Of a stretch of DNA of 64,000 nucleotides, positions 8,248 to 16,896 are shown in pieces; the first letter of the stretch is position 1; every line of letters begins with the position of its first letter. The notes beneath the pieces are model-generated. The model was not told where the DNA came from and searched no databases. It worked only from the letters and a program-made list of their open reading frames with translations. Source of the stretch: Stenotrophomonas pavanii. GTDB lineage: Bacteria > Pseudomonadota > Gammaproteobacteria > Xanthomonadales > Xanthomonadaceae. Position numbers and translations under genes: made by a program. The stretch covers positions 62,001 to 126,000 of the forward strand of contig NZ_FNFQ01000003.1 of NCBI RefSeq assembly GCF_900101175.1. The letters run 5' to 3'.

Positions 8248-10368
8248 ATGCAAATGGCGGCAAAGCCCAATGCGTTCGGGGATGTACGTGGAGAGAATGA
8301 CCACAAAGCGCTCGATGAGTCATTCTATGAATGGCAAGACTATCGGACTCTATTTGAGAGCGTCGACCGGTTCATTGTAGTGGGGCGCCGTGGCACGGGG
8401 AAAAGTGCCATCACCTACCGCCTCAGCAAAGTATGGTCTGATCGAAAAACACCAGTGATAAAAATTGCTCCTGTTGAGGAGCAAATGATCGGGCTTCGGC
8501 CACTAGCAAAGATGTTCGGCGCCAATCTGTCAAAAATGAGGGCTGGCATCAAGATCGCATGGAAGTACGCGATCCTAATGGAAATCGCCTCAGCGCTATT
8601 TTCCGACTATAAGCTCAAAAAATACATTGAAGCGAATAGAGACCTCGCAGAGAAAGTCGCAAACTGGCGCCGCCGCGGGACATCACCAGTTGAGCGGCTT
8701 CGATCTATCTTGAAAGATTTTAAGGCTGAGGTTGAAGGTGAGGATGAGCGCATCGCTGAGCTCCCTGCTTTTCTCTCAGTGGAGAGGCTGACAAACGAAA
8801 TATCAGGAATCGTCTCTGAGTCAGGGCAAGAATACGTATTGCTCGTGGATCGCCTTGATGAGGGCTACGAGCCAGATATTACCGGAACAAGCATCATTGA
8901 TGGAATTCTGTACGGGACGGACGAAATTAGGTCATCTCTCGCAGGACATTTTAGGGCGATCGTATTTATTCGCGACAACATGCTTCGCGCGATTGAGGCC
9001 GAAGATAAAGACTTTACAAGAAATCTTGAGTCCCAAGTTCTTAGGCTTCACTGGGATCCTCAGGAACTCTTCTACATGGTGGCAAAGAGAATTAGGTATG
9101 TCTTTGGGATATCCAAAGAGAGCGATGTAAAGGTATGGAACGCCATCACGGCGAACGAACTCCATGGCCGCGAGGGCTTTAGGAGATGTCTGAGACTCAC
9201 TCTCTACCGTCCTCGGGATGTCATTGCGCTCTTAAATACAGCCTTCTATCAGGCGCAGCGGCAGGGACGGACCACGTTAATTGAGACGGATTTTGACGAG
9301 TCCGCTAAAAGCATATCTGTGACTCGCTTCAATGATCTTGGAAAAGAGTATGAGGCTGTGTTTCCTGGGCTAAGAGCATTGGTTTCTTCATTCTCTAGTG
9401 GAGACGCAAAGCTCAGGCTTACAGAGGTTCAAGAGAAGATATCTAACGTCATGGCCAGCCCCGGCCTAACTGCTGTCGAGTCTCAGCATTTTGCGATACT
9501 AGGGAGCGCGCAAGAGGTTCTCAAAGCGCTATATGGAATCGGCTTTATCGGTGTTTTTGACAAACAAATTGCAAGTTTTGTCTATTCTCACGACGGTAAG
9601 AGATTTGATAAATTGCTTGTGGATGAGGATATTCTAATGATTCATCCTTGTTACTGGCCGGCACTCAATATAAGCGGTTTTGAGCTGACTCAGGGTGAGG
9701 CGGAAGAAATATATGACGAATATGAGATTGCGATCGAATCTCAGAGTGGTGAGCAGAGAAAGCGTATTCTTGGGCAGCTGATGTCTGAGCTCAACAGCAT
9801 TCCCGAGGGCGTTGCTGGAGCATCTCAATTTGAAGTCTGGTGTAAGAAGGCAGTCGAGATCGCATTTTCAAAGCAGCTCTCCAATATTCAGCTTAGGCCC
9901 AATGCCACTGCCTCCCAACGGCGCGACATTGTGGCGACCAATCAAGGTGGCGGTGTTTGGAAGAGAGTGCTTAATGATTATAGAACCCGGCAAGTGATAT
10001 TCGAGGTTAAAAACTATGCAAAGATCGGGGTTGATGAGTTTAGGCAAGTTTATGGTTACCTTGGGCGTGAGTATGGGGAGCTTGCGTTTATAATTTGCCG
10101 GGATGCTGAGTTCGGTCTTCGCAGGGGAGCGGAGCTGGAGGCGTTTAGGGAGTTCTATAATAAAGGGAAGATAATTATAAAGTTCCCCGCCCAGCAACTC
10201 GTGACCATTCTTTCGAAACTGAGAAGTCCGGAGAAGGTGGATGCTGGTGACCTGGCAGTCGAAAGGCTCCTCGATACCTATGTTCGAATGTACGCATCTG
10301 GTCAAACTGATGTGCCTAATTCGAAAGGCACGCGGAGAAAGAAGAGGAAGGGTCGGGCAGAGGTGTAA
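8248..10368 (+). CDS. P-loop ATPase (Sll1717-type) with C-terminal PD-(D/E)xK nuclease domain
   Basis: A 706-residue protein. Walker A is GRRGTGKS (residues 46-53) and the Walker B-like strand is YVLLVDRLDE (196-205). IRDNMLRAIE (241-250) and LHWDPQELFYMVAKRI resemble the sensor region of the Sll1717-type STAND-like ATPases. The C-terminal part carries a restriction-endonuclease-fold core: Asp560 in RRDIVATN, then FEVKNY with Glu586 and Lys588. Together these suggest an ATP-driven sensor coupled to a nuclease, as in abortive-infection effectors. The base composition is markedly richer in A+T than aceE, and McrBC follows. Start choice: GGGAGG precedes two nearby ATGs (8248 and 8254). The family is recognised; a phage-defence role is inferred. 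Confidence 0.75.
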   Translation: MQMAAKPNAFGDVRGENDHKALDESFYEWQDYRTLFESVDRFIVVGRRGTGKSAITYRLSKVWSDRKTPVIKIAPVEEQMIGLRPLAKMFGANLSKMRAGIKIAWKYAILMEIASALFSDYKLKKYIEANRDLAEKVANWRRRGTSPVERLRSILKDFKAEVEGEDERIAELPAFLSVERLTNEISGIVSESGQEYVLLVDRLDEGYEPDITGTSIIDGILYGTDEIRSSLAGHFRAIVFIRDNMLRAIEAEDKDFTRNLESQVLRLHWDPQELFYMVAKRIRYVFGISKESDVKVWNAITANELHGREGFRRCLRLTLYRPRDVIALLNTAFYQAQRQGRTTLIETDFDESAKSISVTRFNDLGKEYEAVFPGLRALVSSFSSGDAKLRLTEVQEKISNVMASPGLTAVESQHFAILGSAQEVLKALYGIGFIGVFDKQIASFVYSHDGKRFDKLLVDEDILMIHPCYWPALNISGFELTQGEAEEIYDEYEIAIESQSGEQRKRILGQLMSELNSIPEGVAGASQFEVWCKKAVEIAFSKQLSNIQLRPNATASQRRDIVATNQGGGVWKRVLNDYRTRQVIFEVKNYAKIGVDEFRQVYGYLGREYGELAFIICRDAEFGLRRGAELEAFREFYNKGKIIIKFPAQQLVTILSKLRSPEKVDAGDLAVERLLDTYVRMYASGQTDVPNSKGTRRKKRKGRAEV

Positions 10369-10897
10369 GGGAATGTCGCAGGCTCTGCTGGGTCGAGAAT
10401 GTCAACCCCCGTCGCTATCTAGTAGAGACGCCAGCTCTCTCCGAGCGCGAATCTCCAACATGTCCTCGGCGCGAGCCTCCTGCGGGTCATTGAACCGCCG
10501 CTCATACTGCTGCACATCCTAAAGTCTGGCCCACAAGCGTTTTCGGTGCTGCGCTTGCCATCCTCAGCCCGCCGTTCGGCCTGTGCTGCGATTAGATCGA
10601 ACCGACAGCTGGGTAGCACCCGCTGTCGACCTGCTCTTGATGTGCCCAAGGGCCCGCGCGCACTTTCTCCGAATGGTCCGCCGCTCGAACTCTGATTCCA
10701 TCATTCCGCTCATCGGTGTCTCCTTCTAGGAAATCAACACCTGGGTAGGTAACCATTGGGTTATTGCATGGCCTCGGAGGTCTATTGCGTAGACTCAGGA
10801 CCCAAAAGATCATTGATGAAGGCTATGGCCTTCCGATACTGTTGTCGCAATTGGCCCGTTCTCCAAATGGCCACCAGACAGCGGCTAGGAACTTCAT
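10369..10897. pseudogene. Decayed intergenic stretch with a possible gene remnant on the minus strand
   Basis: About 530 bp separates the ATPase-nuclease gene from mcrB. On the minus strand, 10402-10518 is open for 38 codons and reads DVQQYERRFNDPQEARAED..., a charged helical sequence that looks protein-like. An in-frame TAG ends it upstream at 10519-10521, while a different frame beyond it (about 10520-10600) also reads plausibly (AAQAERRAEDGKRSTENACG). This fits the C-terminus of a frameshifted small gene. Nothing else is convincing apart from the AGGAACTT ribosome binding site of mcrB at the end. Confidence 0.35.
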
Positions 10898-12922
10898 ATG
10901 ACAGATCAATTGCCCGGCCAAGAAGCCCAGGACCTACGGGGTATGCTTGGCAGGATCCTCCGTACATACCAGCAGGCGCGGTCTGAAGTCAGCTTTGGCG
11001 GAGAGAATGAAGTCGCAGAAGTCTTTCGGGAGCTAAAGGAGGCAGTCGAGCGCCTTCCGACCGTTGCCGGCAACGAGCATCTAAAAGTGGTCGCGAGCTA
11101 CGGCAAGGGCAACTGGGCAACAATCCCCTGGCTATCAATCCTTGATCGACGGGAAACCACCACCACTCAGCGTGGGGTCTACGTGGTCTATCTCTTCAGC
11201 GAGGCAGGAGACGGGGTCTACCTCACTCTCGCCCAAGGGATCACTGAGCTCGAGTCATTTCATCGGAAGGAGGCCGTTCGAAAGCTCAATGACCGTGCAG
11301 AAGGGGTAAGGGCTCTCATCCCCAGCCTCGCCGAAGCGGGCTTCGACTTTTCCGCAGGCATAGATCTCCGCTCCAAAGGCAGCAAGGCGCGCATGTATGA
11401 AGCATCCACGATCGCGTCCAAGTACTACGGTGTGGACGAACTCCCGTCCGACGAATCGCTGATCGCCGATCTCGAAACAGCCCTGCAGGCTTACGGCGCA
11501 GTCGTCGATGCTCACAAAGATCGGGTGGCGCCACGATTTGATCGCCGCATTGCCCTCGTGGGGACATGGCAGACAATCTCTCGGGACTATGGCTCTGTGC
11601 GAGAAGGCATAGATAGCAATGGAGGATGGGCTAGCGGCTGGACATTCAGGCTCCGAGAAGGTGTCCGTGACGAGCTGTCAAGCGGCTTCACGCTCTACAT
11701 AAATGGCGGCAGGCGGCAGATCGTCGCGAAGGCTCGCGTGGAGGCGCTCCGCTGCGCGCCGTCTGCGGACGGGATGGTCAATCCATGGCCCTCGCTATCA
11801 GGGACCTACGATGAAGGAAACCGACTCAACGATAGCGCCAATGGCGCCTATAAAACGTGGTTCAAGCTCGAGGCCATCGAGTTTATTGACCCATTCCCGG
11901 TAGCAGAGTTGGAATTGGTAGACGGGCTCTCCACCTCTAAAAGCGTGGTGAATCAGAACGCATTTGGTTACGTGTACGAGCGCCTCAAAGACTCATGGCT
12001 CAGGGACAGTGAAAGCCAGGATGCTGCTGGCGTGGAAGGGTCAAGCAGTTCAACCGAGCTCGAGGTCGATCTAGACATGTCTTGGTTGGTGGCTGAGACG
12101 CTCCTCGCCGAAGAAGCGCTTGGCAGCATGATCGATTGTCTGCGCGGGAGCCAGCCGCAGCTGATTCTGGCCGGTCCACCCGGCACCAGTAAAACCTGGG
12201 TAGCCCAGAAGCTAGCAACCTACCTAACCAGCGGTCGTAAGGGGGCGGTGCGACTGGTCCAGTTCCATCCTAGCTACACGTATGAAGCCTTCATCGAAGG
12301 TTTGCGCCCAGTGGCAGGTCCTTCGGGCGTTTCGTTTGACGTGACGGCCGGCGTAGTGCTGCAAGTAGTGCGTGATATGCGCAAGGCCGGGCATCTCAAC
12401 GATCCAGACCACCCCTACGTCATCATCATGGATGAGGCAAATCGGGCGAATCTCCCAAGGGTTATGGGGGAGCTTTTGTATCTTCTTGAGTATCGGGACC
12501 AGGCAATCAGTCTGCAGCTCTCCAAGGAGTTCAAGCTGCCTTCCAACCTGATGTTCATCGCCACGATGAACACCGCCGATCGCAGCATTCGTTCCATAGA
12601 CGCGGCGATGCGGCGCCGCTTCGAAATTTTCGAGCTTGCACCCGATACTGATGTGTTGGAGCGCTACTTCAATTCCATAGCTCTTCCGTCAGAAGTCGTC
12701 ATTGAAGGTCTGTCCAGGCTCAATGAACATCTCACTAGGGACCTGGACCGACACCACACCATCGGCCATTCCTTCTTCATGCGCAATGACATGTCGCCAA
12801 AAGTTCTTCGGGAAGTCTGGACGCGAAAGTTGTTGCCCCTCATTGAGGAGTATTACTACGATCAGCCGGACGGCATGGGCGCCCTGAGCGTTAACCAGCT
12901 ATGGCCTGATTATGCTGACTGA
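10898..12922 (+). CDS. mcrB: McrB-type AAA+ GTPase of an McrBC restriction system
   Basis: A 674-residue protein. The N-terminal 190 residues match the MrcB-type domain (DUF3578: LKVVASYGKGNWATIPWLSI, VYLTLAQG). Residues 215-335 form a PUA/EVE-like segment that probably reads modified bases. The C-terminal AAA+ domain has Walker A GPPGTSKT (426-433), Walker B YVIIMDEANRA (507-517), and the McrB signature MNTADRSIRSIDAAMRRRF (557-575). McrB hexamers use GTP to translocate DNA and activate the McrC nuclease at methylated sites. An AGGAACTT box precedes the ATG, and mcrC overlaps it by 11 bp, so the two are translationally coupled. The Walker A Gly-to-Ser change is unusual. Confidence 0.9.
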   Translation: MTDQLPGQEAQDLRGMLGRILRTYQQARSEVSFGGENEVAEVFRELKEAVERLPTVAGNEHLKVVASYGKGNWATIPWLSILDRRETTTTQRGVYVVYLFSEAGDGVYLTLAQGITELESFHRKEAVRKLNDRAEGVRALIPSLAEAGFDFSAGIDLRSKGSKARMYEASTIASKYYGVDELPSDESLIADLETALQAYGAVVDAHKDRVAPRFDRRIALVGTWQTISRDYGSVREGIDSNGGWASGWTFRLREGVRDELSSGFTLYINGGRRQIVAKARVEALRCAPSADGMVNPWPSLSGTYDEGNRLNDSANGAYKTWFKLEAIEFIDPFPVAELELVDGLSTSKSVVNQNAFGYVYERLKDSWLRDSESQDAAGVEGSSSSTELEVDLDMSWLVAETLLAEEALGSMIDCLRGSQPQLILAGPPGTSKTWVAQKLATYLTSGRKGAVRLVQFHPSYTYEAFIEGLRPVAGPSGVSFDVTAGVVLQVVRDMRKAGHLNDPDHPYVIIMDEANRANLPRVMGELLYLLEYRDQAISLQLSKEFKLPSNLMFIATMNTADRSIRSIDAAMRRRFEIFELAPDTDVLERYFNSIALPSEVVIEGLSRLNEHLTRDLDRHHTIGHSFFMRNDMSPKVLREVWTRKLLPLIEEYYYDQPDGMGALSVNQLWPDYAD

Positions 12923-14147
12923 AGTTACTCTCGAAGAAAATCGAGAATCGTTCGTTCGCTTATCAGATCAGCAAGTTCAGGCGTTAGAGGGAATTGGTCG
13001 TCGGATGGCAGGGCGCCTAAACTGGTGGAGCTCAAAGTCAAAAACGAATACCAACGGTAGCGGTAGCCGGGATGAACAAGCATCAGTGGTTAGCGTCGGG
13101 TATCGGCCGAACGGCACCCACCTACTGAAATTTAGAAACGTGGTGGGTGTGGTTCGCCTGGGCGACCTACAGCTCCAGGTTGTGCCGAAGATTCCGCTGA
13201 GCCACTTCTGCCACCTCATGGGGAGGTCTGAGGTGGCGCCGAGAGTGGATGATTCCCCAACTCGCGTTGGCAGCTCGCGAGATTTGCGTGAGCTGGTCTG
13301 TGGATGGCTGCTGGCGGAAGCTGAGCGAGTGGTGCGGCTTGGGCTGCATAGGGACTACAGCGAGTACGAGGAGGAGCTATCTGAGGTGAGAGGCTCCGTA
13401 CAGCCAGTCCCCACGGTTCTAGCGAACCTCTCTGGTCGAGTCGCGGTTCATTGCAGCTATTCAGAGCTGGACGAAGATGCGGCGATCAATCGGCTAATGA
13501 AGGCGAGCTGTACTGCGCTTGCTTCGGACTCGACTATCGACGCGAACCAGAGGCGGCGCGCACGCCGTCTCGTTTTGGCGATGGGACCTGTGGGTGTACT
13601 GCGTGAATCCGATTGGCGATTCCAAGCCACACGTCTACATGCGCGCTATTCAAGGGTACTGCCGCTTGCCAAGCTGGTTCTGGCGTCGCGAGGAGCCTCC
13701 ATGGAAGCGGGCAATGTCGTGGGAACCTGCTTTCTGGTCCCGACGCCAGGCATAGTGGAGAGCGCTTTACGCAATATCCTCGCAAATGCGCTTTCGCCGA
13801 TTGACGTGAGGAAGCGTGGGCTCCGCCTAACGGAGGGTGGAATCACGCTCAATCCCGACCTCGTCGTGGATGGAGGTCGCATCGTGGGAGACGTCAAGTA
13901 CAAATACTTCGGGGATGACTGGGACCGTGCAAGCTTCAATCAGATCGTGGCATTCGCATCTGGCTTTGAAGCAGAGAGAGGATTCATCGTGGGCTTCAGG
14001 CACAGGGAGGATGGCTTGGTACCCTTGCCGGCTGCAATCGGAAAAATTCGGGTCAGGAAGTTTGCGTGGGTGGCGTCACCTGGGATAGATCCTTTGCTGA
14101 GCGAAAGCGCGATCGCTGAAGAGATCCGAACTTGGATCGGCATGTAA
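12912..14147 (+). CDS. mcrC: McrC nuclease subunit
   Basis: A 411-residue McrC. The N-terminal part (to about residue 250) contains the McrB-contacting beta region with FRNVVGVVRLGDLQLQVVPKI and the SYSELDEDAAINRLMKASC segment typical of McrC. The C-terminal PD-(D/E)xK nuclease core is NPDLVV (Asp316) followed by GDVKYK (Asp327, Lys329), so the middle acid is Asp rather than Glu. It cleaves DNA only with McrB. It starts inside mcrB (ATGCTGAC overlap). It is the last gene of the defence block; no modification methyltransferase is adjacent, which agrees with a type IV, modification-dependent system. Confidence 0.9.
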   Translation: MLTEVTLEENRESFVRLSDQQVQALEGIGRRMAGRLNWWSSKSKTNTNGSGSRDEQASVVSVGYRPNGTHLLKFRNVVGVVRLGDLQLQVVPKIPLSHFCHLMGRSEVAPRVDDSPTRVGSSRDLRELVCGWLLAEAERVVRLGLHRDYSEYEEELSEVRGSVQPVPTVLANLSGRVAVHCSYSELDEDAAINRLMKASCTALASDSTIDANQRRRARRLVLAMGPVGVLRESDWRFQATRLHARYSRVLPLAKLVLASRGASMEAGNVVGTCFLVPTPGIVESALRNILANALSPIDVRKRGLRLTEGGITLNPDLVVDGGRIVGDVKYKYFGDDWDRASFNQIVAFASGFEAERGFIVGFRHREDGLVPLPAAIGKIRVRKFAWVASPGIDPLLSESAIAEEIRTWIGM

Positions 14148-14251
14148 GCCTATGAGTTGAACCGCGCCAAGTTTTTATGTCTGGCGCCACAGGGACCGGA
14201 ATGGGGCCATCCGATTCAAGTCGTAGTCCTAATCAGAAACCAGGACCAGAC

Positions 14252-14680
14252 CTAATTGGTTGATTCCGGCCGAAGTAGCGGTTGACGCTGCGCCGGGCAG
14301 CACTTTCTTCCGCTTGCACCGACGCACTGGTCTGGCACGAGGCGGCCGCTCCAGCGGAGGAGAAGGGTCTGAGCGCAAAGTGTCTCGTGGGCCCGACTTC
14401 TGAGGCCAATAATGAGCAACTGCGACGAGGAGTTATCCACCAATAGAGTGGGCTCCCTACGACAGTTGAGCTCGAAGTAGCTGTTCCCAGAAAGTCCCAC
14501 ATCCAACTCCGCACTTCCTGCGGCTAGACGCAAAACGTCCTCGCGCATCACTGCGAACTCAGTGGCAGAGACCTTGGGGTAGGTCCTCAGCTCCAGCTCG
14601 CCTTTGGGCAGATAGCGGTGGGTCAGCGCAGTACCCAAAAGCACTGCCACGTAGACAACGGCGTACGTCAGAGACTTCAT
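14252..14680 (-). CDS. Hypothetical membrane-anchored or exported protein
   Basis: A 142-residue protein. Residues 1-22 (MKSLTYAVVYVAVLLGTALTHR) form a signal peptide or membrane anchor. The rest contains four cysteines (NCRRE, LCAQ, QCVG, CCPAQ) and a YFELNCR...LLVDNSSSQLLIIGL stretch that may be a beta-sheet domain. I do not recognise the family. It is convergent with mcrC. The last 25 residues are Arg/Pro/Cys-rich and less protein-like, so the true C-terminus might have been altered by a frameshift. Confidence 0.5.
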   Translation of the reverse strand: MKSLTYAVVYVAVLLGTALTHRYLPKGELELRTYPKVSATEFAVMREDVLRLAAGSAELDVGLSGNSYFELNCRREPTLLVDNSSSQLLIIGLRSRAHETLCAQTLLLRWSGRLVPDQCVGASGRKCCPAQRQPLLRPESTN

Positions 14681-14765
14681 CGGAAGTCCTGCAGATCGAA
14701 GGCGAACAGAGAATGGGCCGCGACGGCAGCCCGCGGACTAGTACATGGGGCTCAAGCCCTCGGCT

Positions 14766-15134
14766 CTACTCCCGAACCTGCAACCGCTCAATAGCCTGCG
14801 CAGTCAACGCCACACACGCCATCTTCAACCCTTCCATAACTCGATCCCCGAGGTATTCCTCGGGCGCACCGTTCTGCCGAGTCCGCTCCGCAGCCAGCAT
14901 CAGCTCCGCCACCACGCGCAGTCCGGCCAGCGCGCAATCCGCATCCGCCAACTGAAGGCACCGCCCAGCTAGTTGATGCCGCTCCGGCCAGGGTTGGCCA
15001 TCCGCAGCCGCACCGGTTCCGATGCGGTGCAGCGTGGCGACGAAGGCGTTGGGATCGACGGACGGTTCGCGCTCGGGTTCGGCGTTGTCCGGATCGTACT
15101 GCGCGTGCAGGGAACGGAAGTCCGATGTGTTCAT
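14766..15134 (-). CDS. Hypothetical protein with a helical C-terminal half
   Basis: A 122-residue soluble protein beginning MNTSDFRSLHAQYDPDNAEP. The first 50 residues are acidic and probably disordered. Residues 55-118 form two long amphipathic helices (LAGRCLQLADADCALAGLRVVAELMLAAER and VMEGLKMACVALTAQAIERL). I do not recognise the family. The ATG at 15134 is the best start, because the upstream frame is non-protein-like. The gene is preceded by a long gap holding a perfect inverted repeat. Confidence 0.55.
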   Translation of the reverse strand: MNTSDFRSLHAQYDPDNAEPEREPSVDPNAFVATLHRIGTGAAADGQPWPERHQLAGRCLQLADADCALAGLRVVAELMLAAERTRQNGAPEEYLGDRVMEGLKMACVALTAQAIERLQVRE

Positions 15135-15619
15135 GGCAATGCTCCGTACAGGACAGATAGCAGCGCCACCGATAAAGGTGGCGGACGGTGCGGGCTCGAA
15201 AACCGGTGTGTACCAGACCGGCGGATCCGAAGATCCCCACGCACCGCCCGCCATGGAAACGCGAACGGATTGCCAGCCGGCGCCACACAAACGGTGGCGC
15301 CGGCTGGCACGCGCATACATCTGGTACATAGACGGGTTTTCGAGTCCCGCGCCACCCTTTTCCGGTGGCATGCCAAGGTGTACTCGCATGGTTACGAGAT
15401 GCCAAGAAACCGTAGGCCGCAGAGGCCGCAAATGCTGACGCTTACGGCATTGTTGCATGGAGCACGCGTGGCAGGACCCTTGCGGTGCAGTGGTTTCGGC
15501 CGGTGTTAAGTTACCGCCCGAATGCGCATTGAAAAGCACGGTTTGCAGCTGTTCGTGATCCCAAAAGCGACACGTAGCTCACCGGGCCTATTCGCGCGGC
15601 GTGCCAATTGCGACACAGC
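15135..15619. other. Gene-free stretch with one perfect inverted repeat
   Basis: About 485 bp between two minus-strand hypothetical genes. I see no convincing coding sequence in any frame. The only notable structure is the inverted repeat at 15272-15308, listed separately. The stretch is probably the leader of the downstream minus-strand gene plus decayed sequence. Confidence 0.4.
15272..15308. repeat. Perfect 15-bp inverted repeat with a 7-nt loop
   Basis: GCCAGCCGGCGCCAC is mirrored exactly by GTGGCGCCGGCTGGC with an ACAAACG loop. No T tract follows on either strand, so it is not a classic terminator. It lies 138 bp upstream of the gene starting at 15134 and lacks the flanking GTAG of SMAG elements. 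Confidence 0.6.
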
Positions 15620-15835
15620 TTAACTTTGCAGCGCCATGCCGGGCCGCGGCCACAGCGCATCGTCGCGCTCCAGGTCGTAGTCGCTGCCGAAGGCGAGCGC
15701 CGCCTCGCGCGGCGTGAGGTCTGTGTAGCAGCCCAGCAGGTGCTCATCCATGCCGGCGTCGCTATGGTCGATGGCGAACAGGTGGAGGAGCTCCTTGTCG
15801 AAGGCTTTCAGCCATACGGGGTCGAGCGTGGTCAT
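15620..15835 (-). CDS. Small hypothetical acidic protein
   Basis: About 71 residues, beginning MTTLDPVWLKAFDKELLHLF and containing an acidic helix-turn (DHSDAGMDEHLLGCYTDLTPREAALAFGSDYDLERDD). I do not recognise it. The start at 15835 is preferred because a GGGAGG box lies six bases before it; an ATG two codons upstream (15841) would abut the box. The gene is divergent from the lipoprotein gene that opens the effector array, and its codon use is normal for the genome. Confidence 0.55.
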   Translation of the reverse strand: MTTLDPVWLKAFDKELLHLFAIDHSDAGMDEHLLGCYTDLTPREAALAFGSDYDLERDDALWPRPGMALQS

Positions 15836-16024
15836 GGTCATCCTCCCGAGTGCAGGAATAGTGCCTGCACCATCGCATGCCTGCTAACTCCAGAACTGGC
15901 CCGTGCAATGTTCATCGGCGGGAATCCCCGTCCCACCCCAAGGTTATGTGAAGCCAGTTCAGGTCCTGCCGGCCTGTGCGGTGTATAAACTGCCGACAAG
16001 TGAGTGCTCGAATGTGAGGAACGG

Positions 16025-16648
16025 ATGCGACACCTACTGAGGCCATGGATGGTACTGCTGCCCCTGCTTATGGGCGGCTGTGGTACGCAGGCACCCCAGA
16101 TGTATGGCGATGGTTTCCCCGTCGCCAAGCCGATGGACCTGGTCCATGCGGGTGCGACGGTAGAGGCGCGTTTTGAATTGCCGCCGCCTTGGGAGAAAGA
16201 TCCCAAACCTCGCACGTTCCTGATCGGATTCCGTACCGGTGGGCCTGCCAAGCGCCCGGACATGAAACCGGGCGATGTCGACTTCCTTGAAGACGCCCGG
16301 ATTCCCCTGAAGGTGCAGCTGTGGAAGCTGGAGGGCGATACCGACACGCCCATAGCGCTACAGGTATTGAATCGCGATCTGCCTAGTGTCTGGCAGGGCA
16401 GCCGATATCAACCGGCCAAGGGCGACGTGTATGAGTACAGGAGCGCCGTCGGCGCGGATTCGAACAGTCTGGTCAATGCAGGAAAGTACGACATGTCCCT
16501 GGCCTACAGGGAGTACGAGGTGGCCCGTGCTGATTCCGGGGATCTGACGGCCGGGAATTACCGGCTAAAGGTGACCAACCTTCAGGGCAATCCGGACGTT
16601 GCACATCTCAACATCGAGCTTCTCGTCGCCAACTACAACGTGAAATAG
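16025..16648 (+). CDS. Putative immunity lipoprotein I-A (X-Tfi-like)
   Basis: A 207-residue lipoprotein with a signal peptide ending LMGGC (Cys19). The mature part is predicted to be mainly beta: ARFELPPPWEKDPKPRTFLIGFRTGG near the start and GNYRLKVTNLQGNPDVAHLNIELLVANYNVK at the end. The same two blocks recur in I-B, I-C and I-D, so all four are paralogues. Periplasmic lipoprotein immunity partners are typical of XVIPCD effectors in Xanthomonadales, and this role is inferred. No effector gene touches I-A; the next gene is I-B, 248 bp away. The ATG at 16025 follows a GTGAGGAACGG ribosome binding site. Confidence 0.7.
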   Translation: MRHLLRPWMVLLPLLMGGCGTQAPQMYGDGFPVAKPMDLVHAGATVEARFELPPPWEKDPKPRTFLIGFRTGGPAKRPDMKPGDVDFLEDARIPLKVQLWKLEGDTDTPIALQVLNRDLPSVWQGSRYQPAKGDVYEYRSAVGADSNSLVNAGKYDMSLAYREYEVARADSGDLTAGNYRLKVTNLQGNPDVAHLNIELLVANYNVK

Positions 16649-16896
16649 GACTATGGACAGTCAACAGCCTCAACGATTGGCCGTTCCATAGGCTGCGCTA
16701 GGACAAGCCCGCATTGGGTCGTCAATGCTCCCTGCTCTGCAGCCCCCGGGCGACTGATCAGCAGCTGTCCCATTCGCTGTGGGCCCAGTTCTCTCGTTCT
16801 GTGGCGGCAGCCGTCATAGATTGCTTCCAGGCCTGCGTGTATAAGAAGGTCCGGCGAGAAAACACCTATCAATCAAAGCTGAAGCGAGGACGGACG

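Noticed and set aside
8248..14147. Prophage or integrative element
   Set aside because: No integrase, tRNA, direct repeat or structural gene was seen; only defence genes and altered composition.
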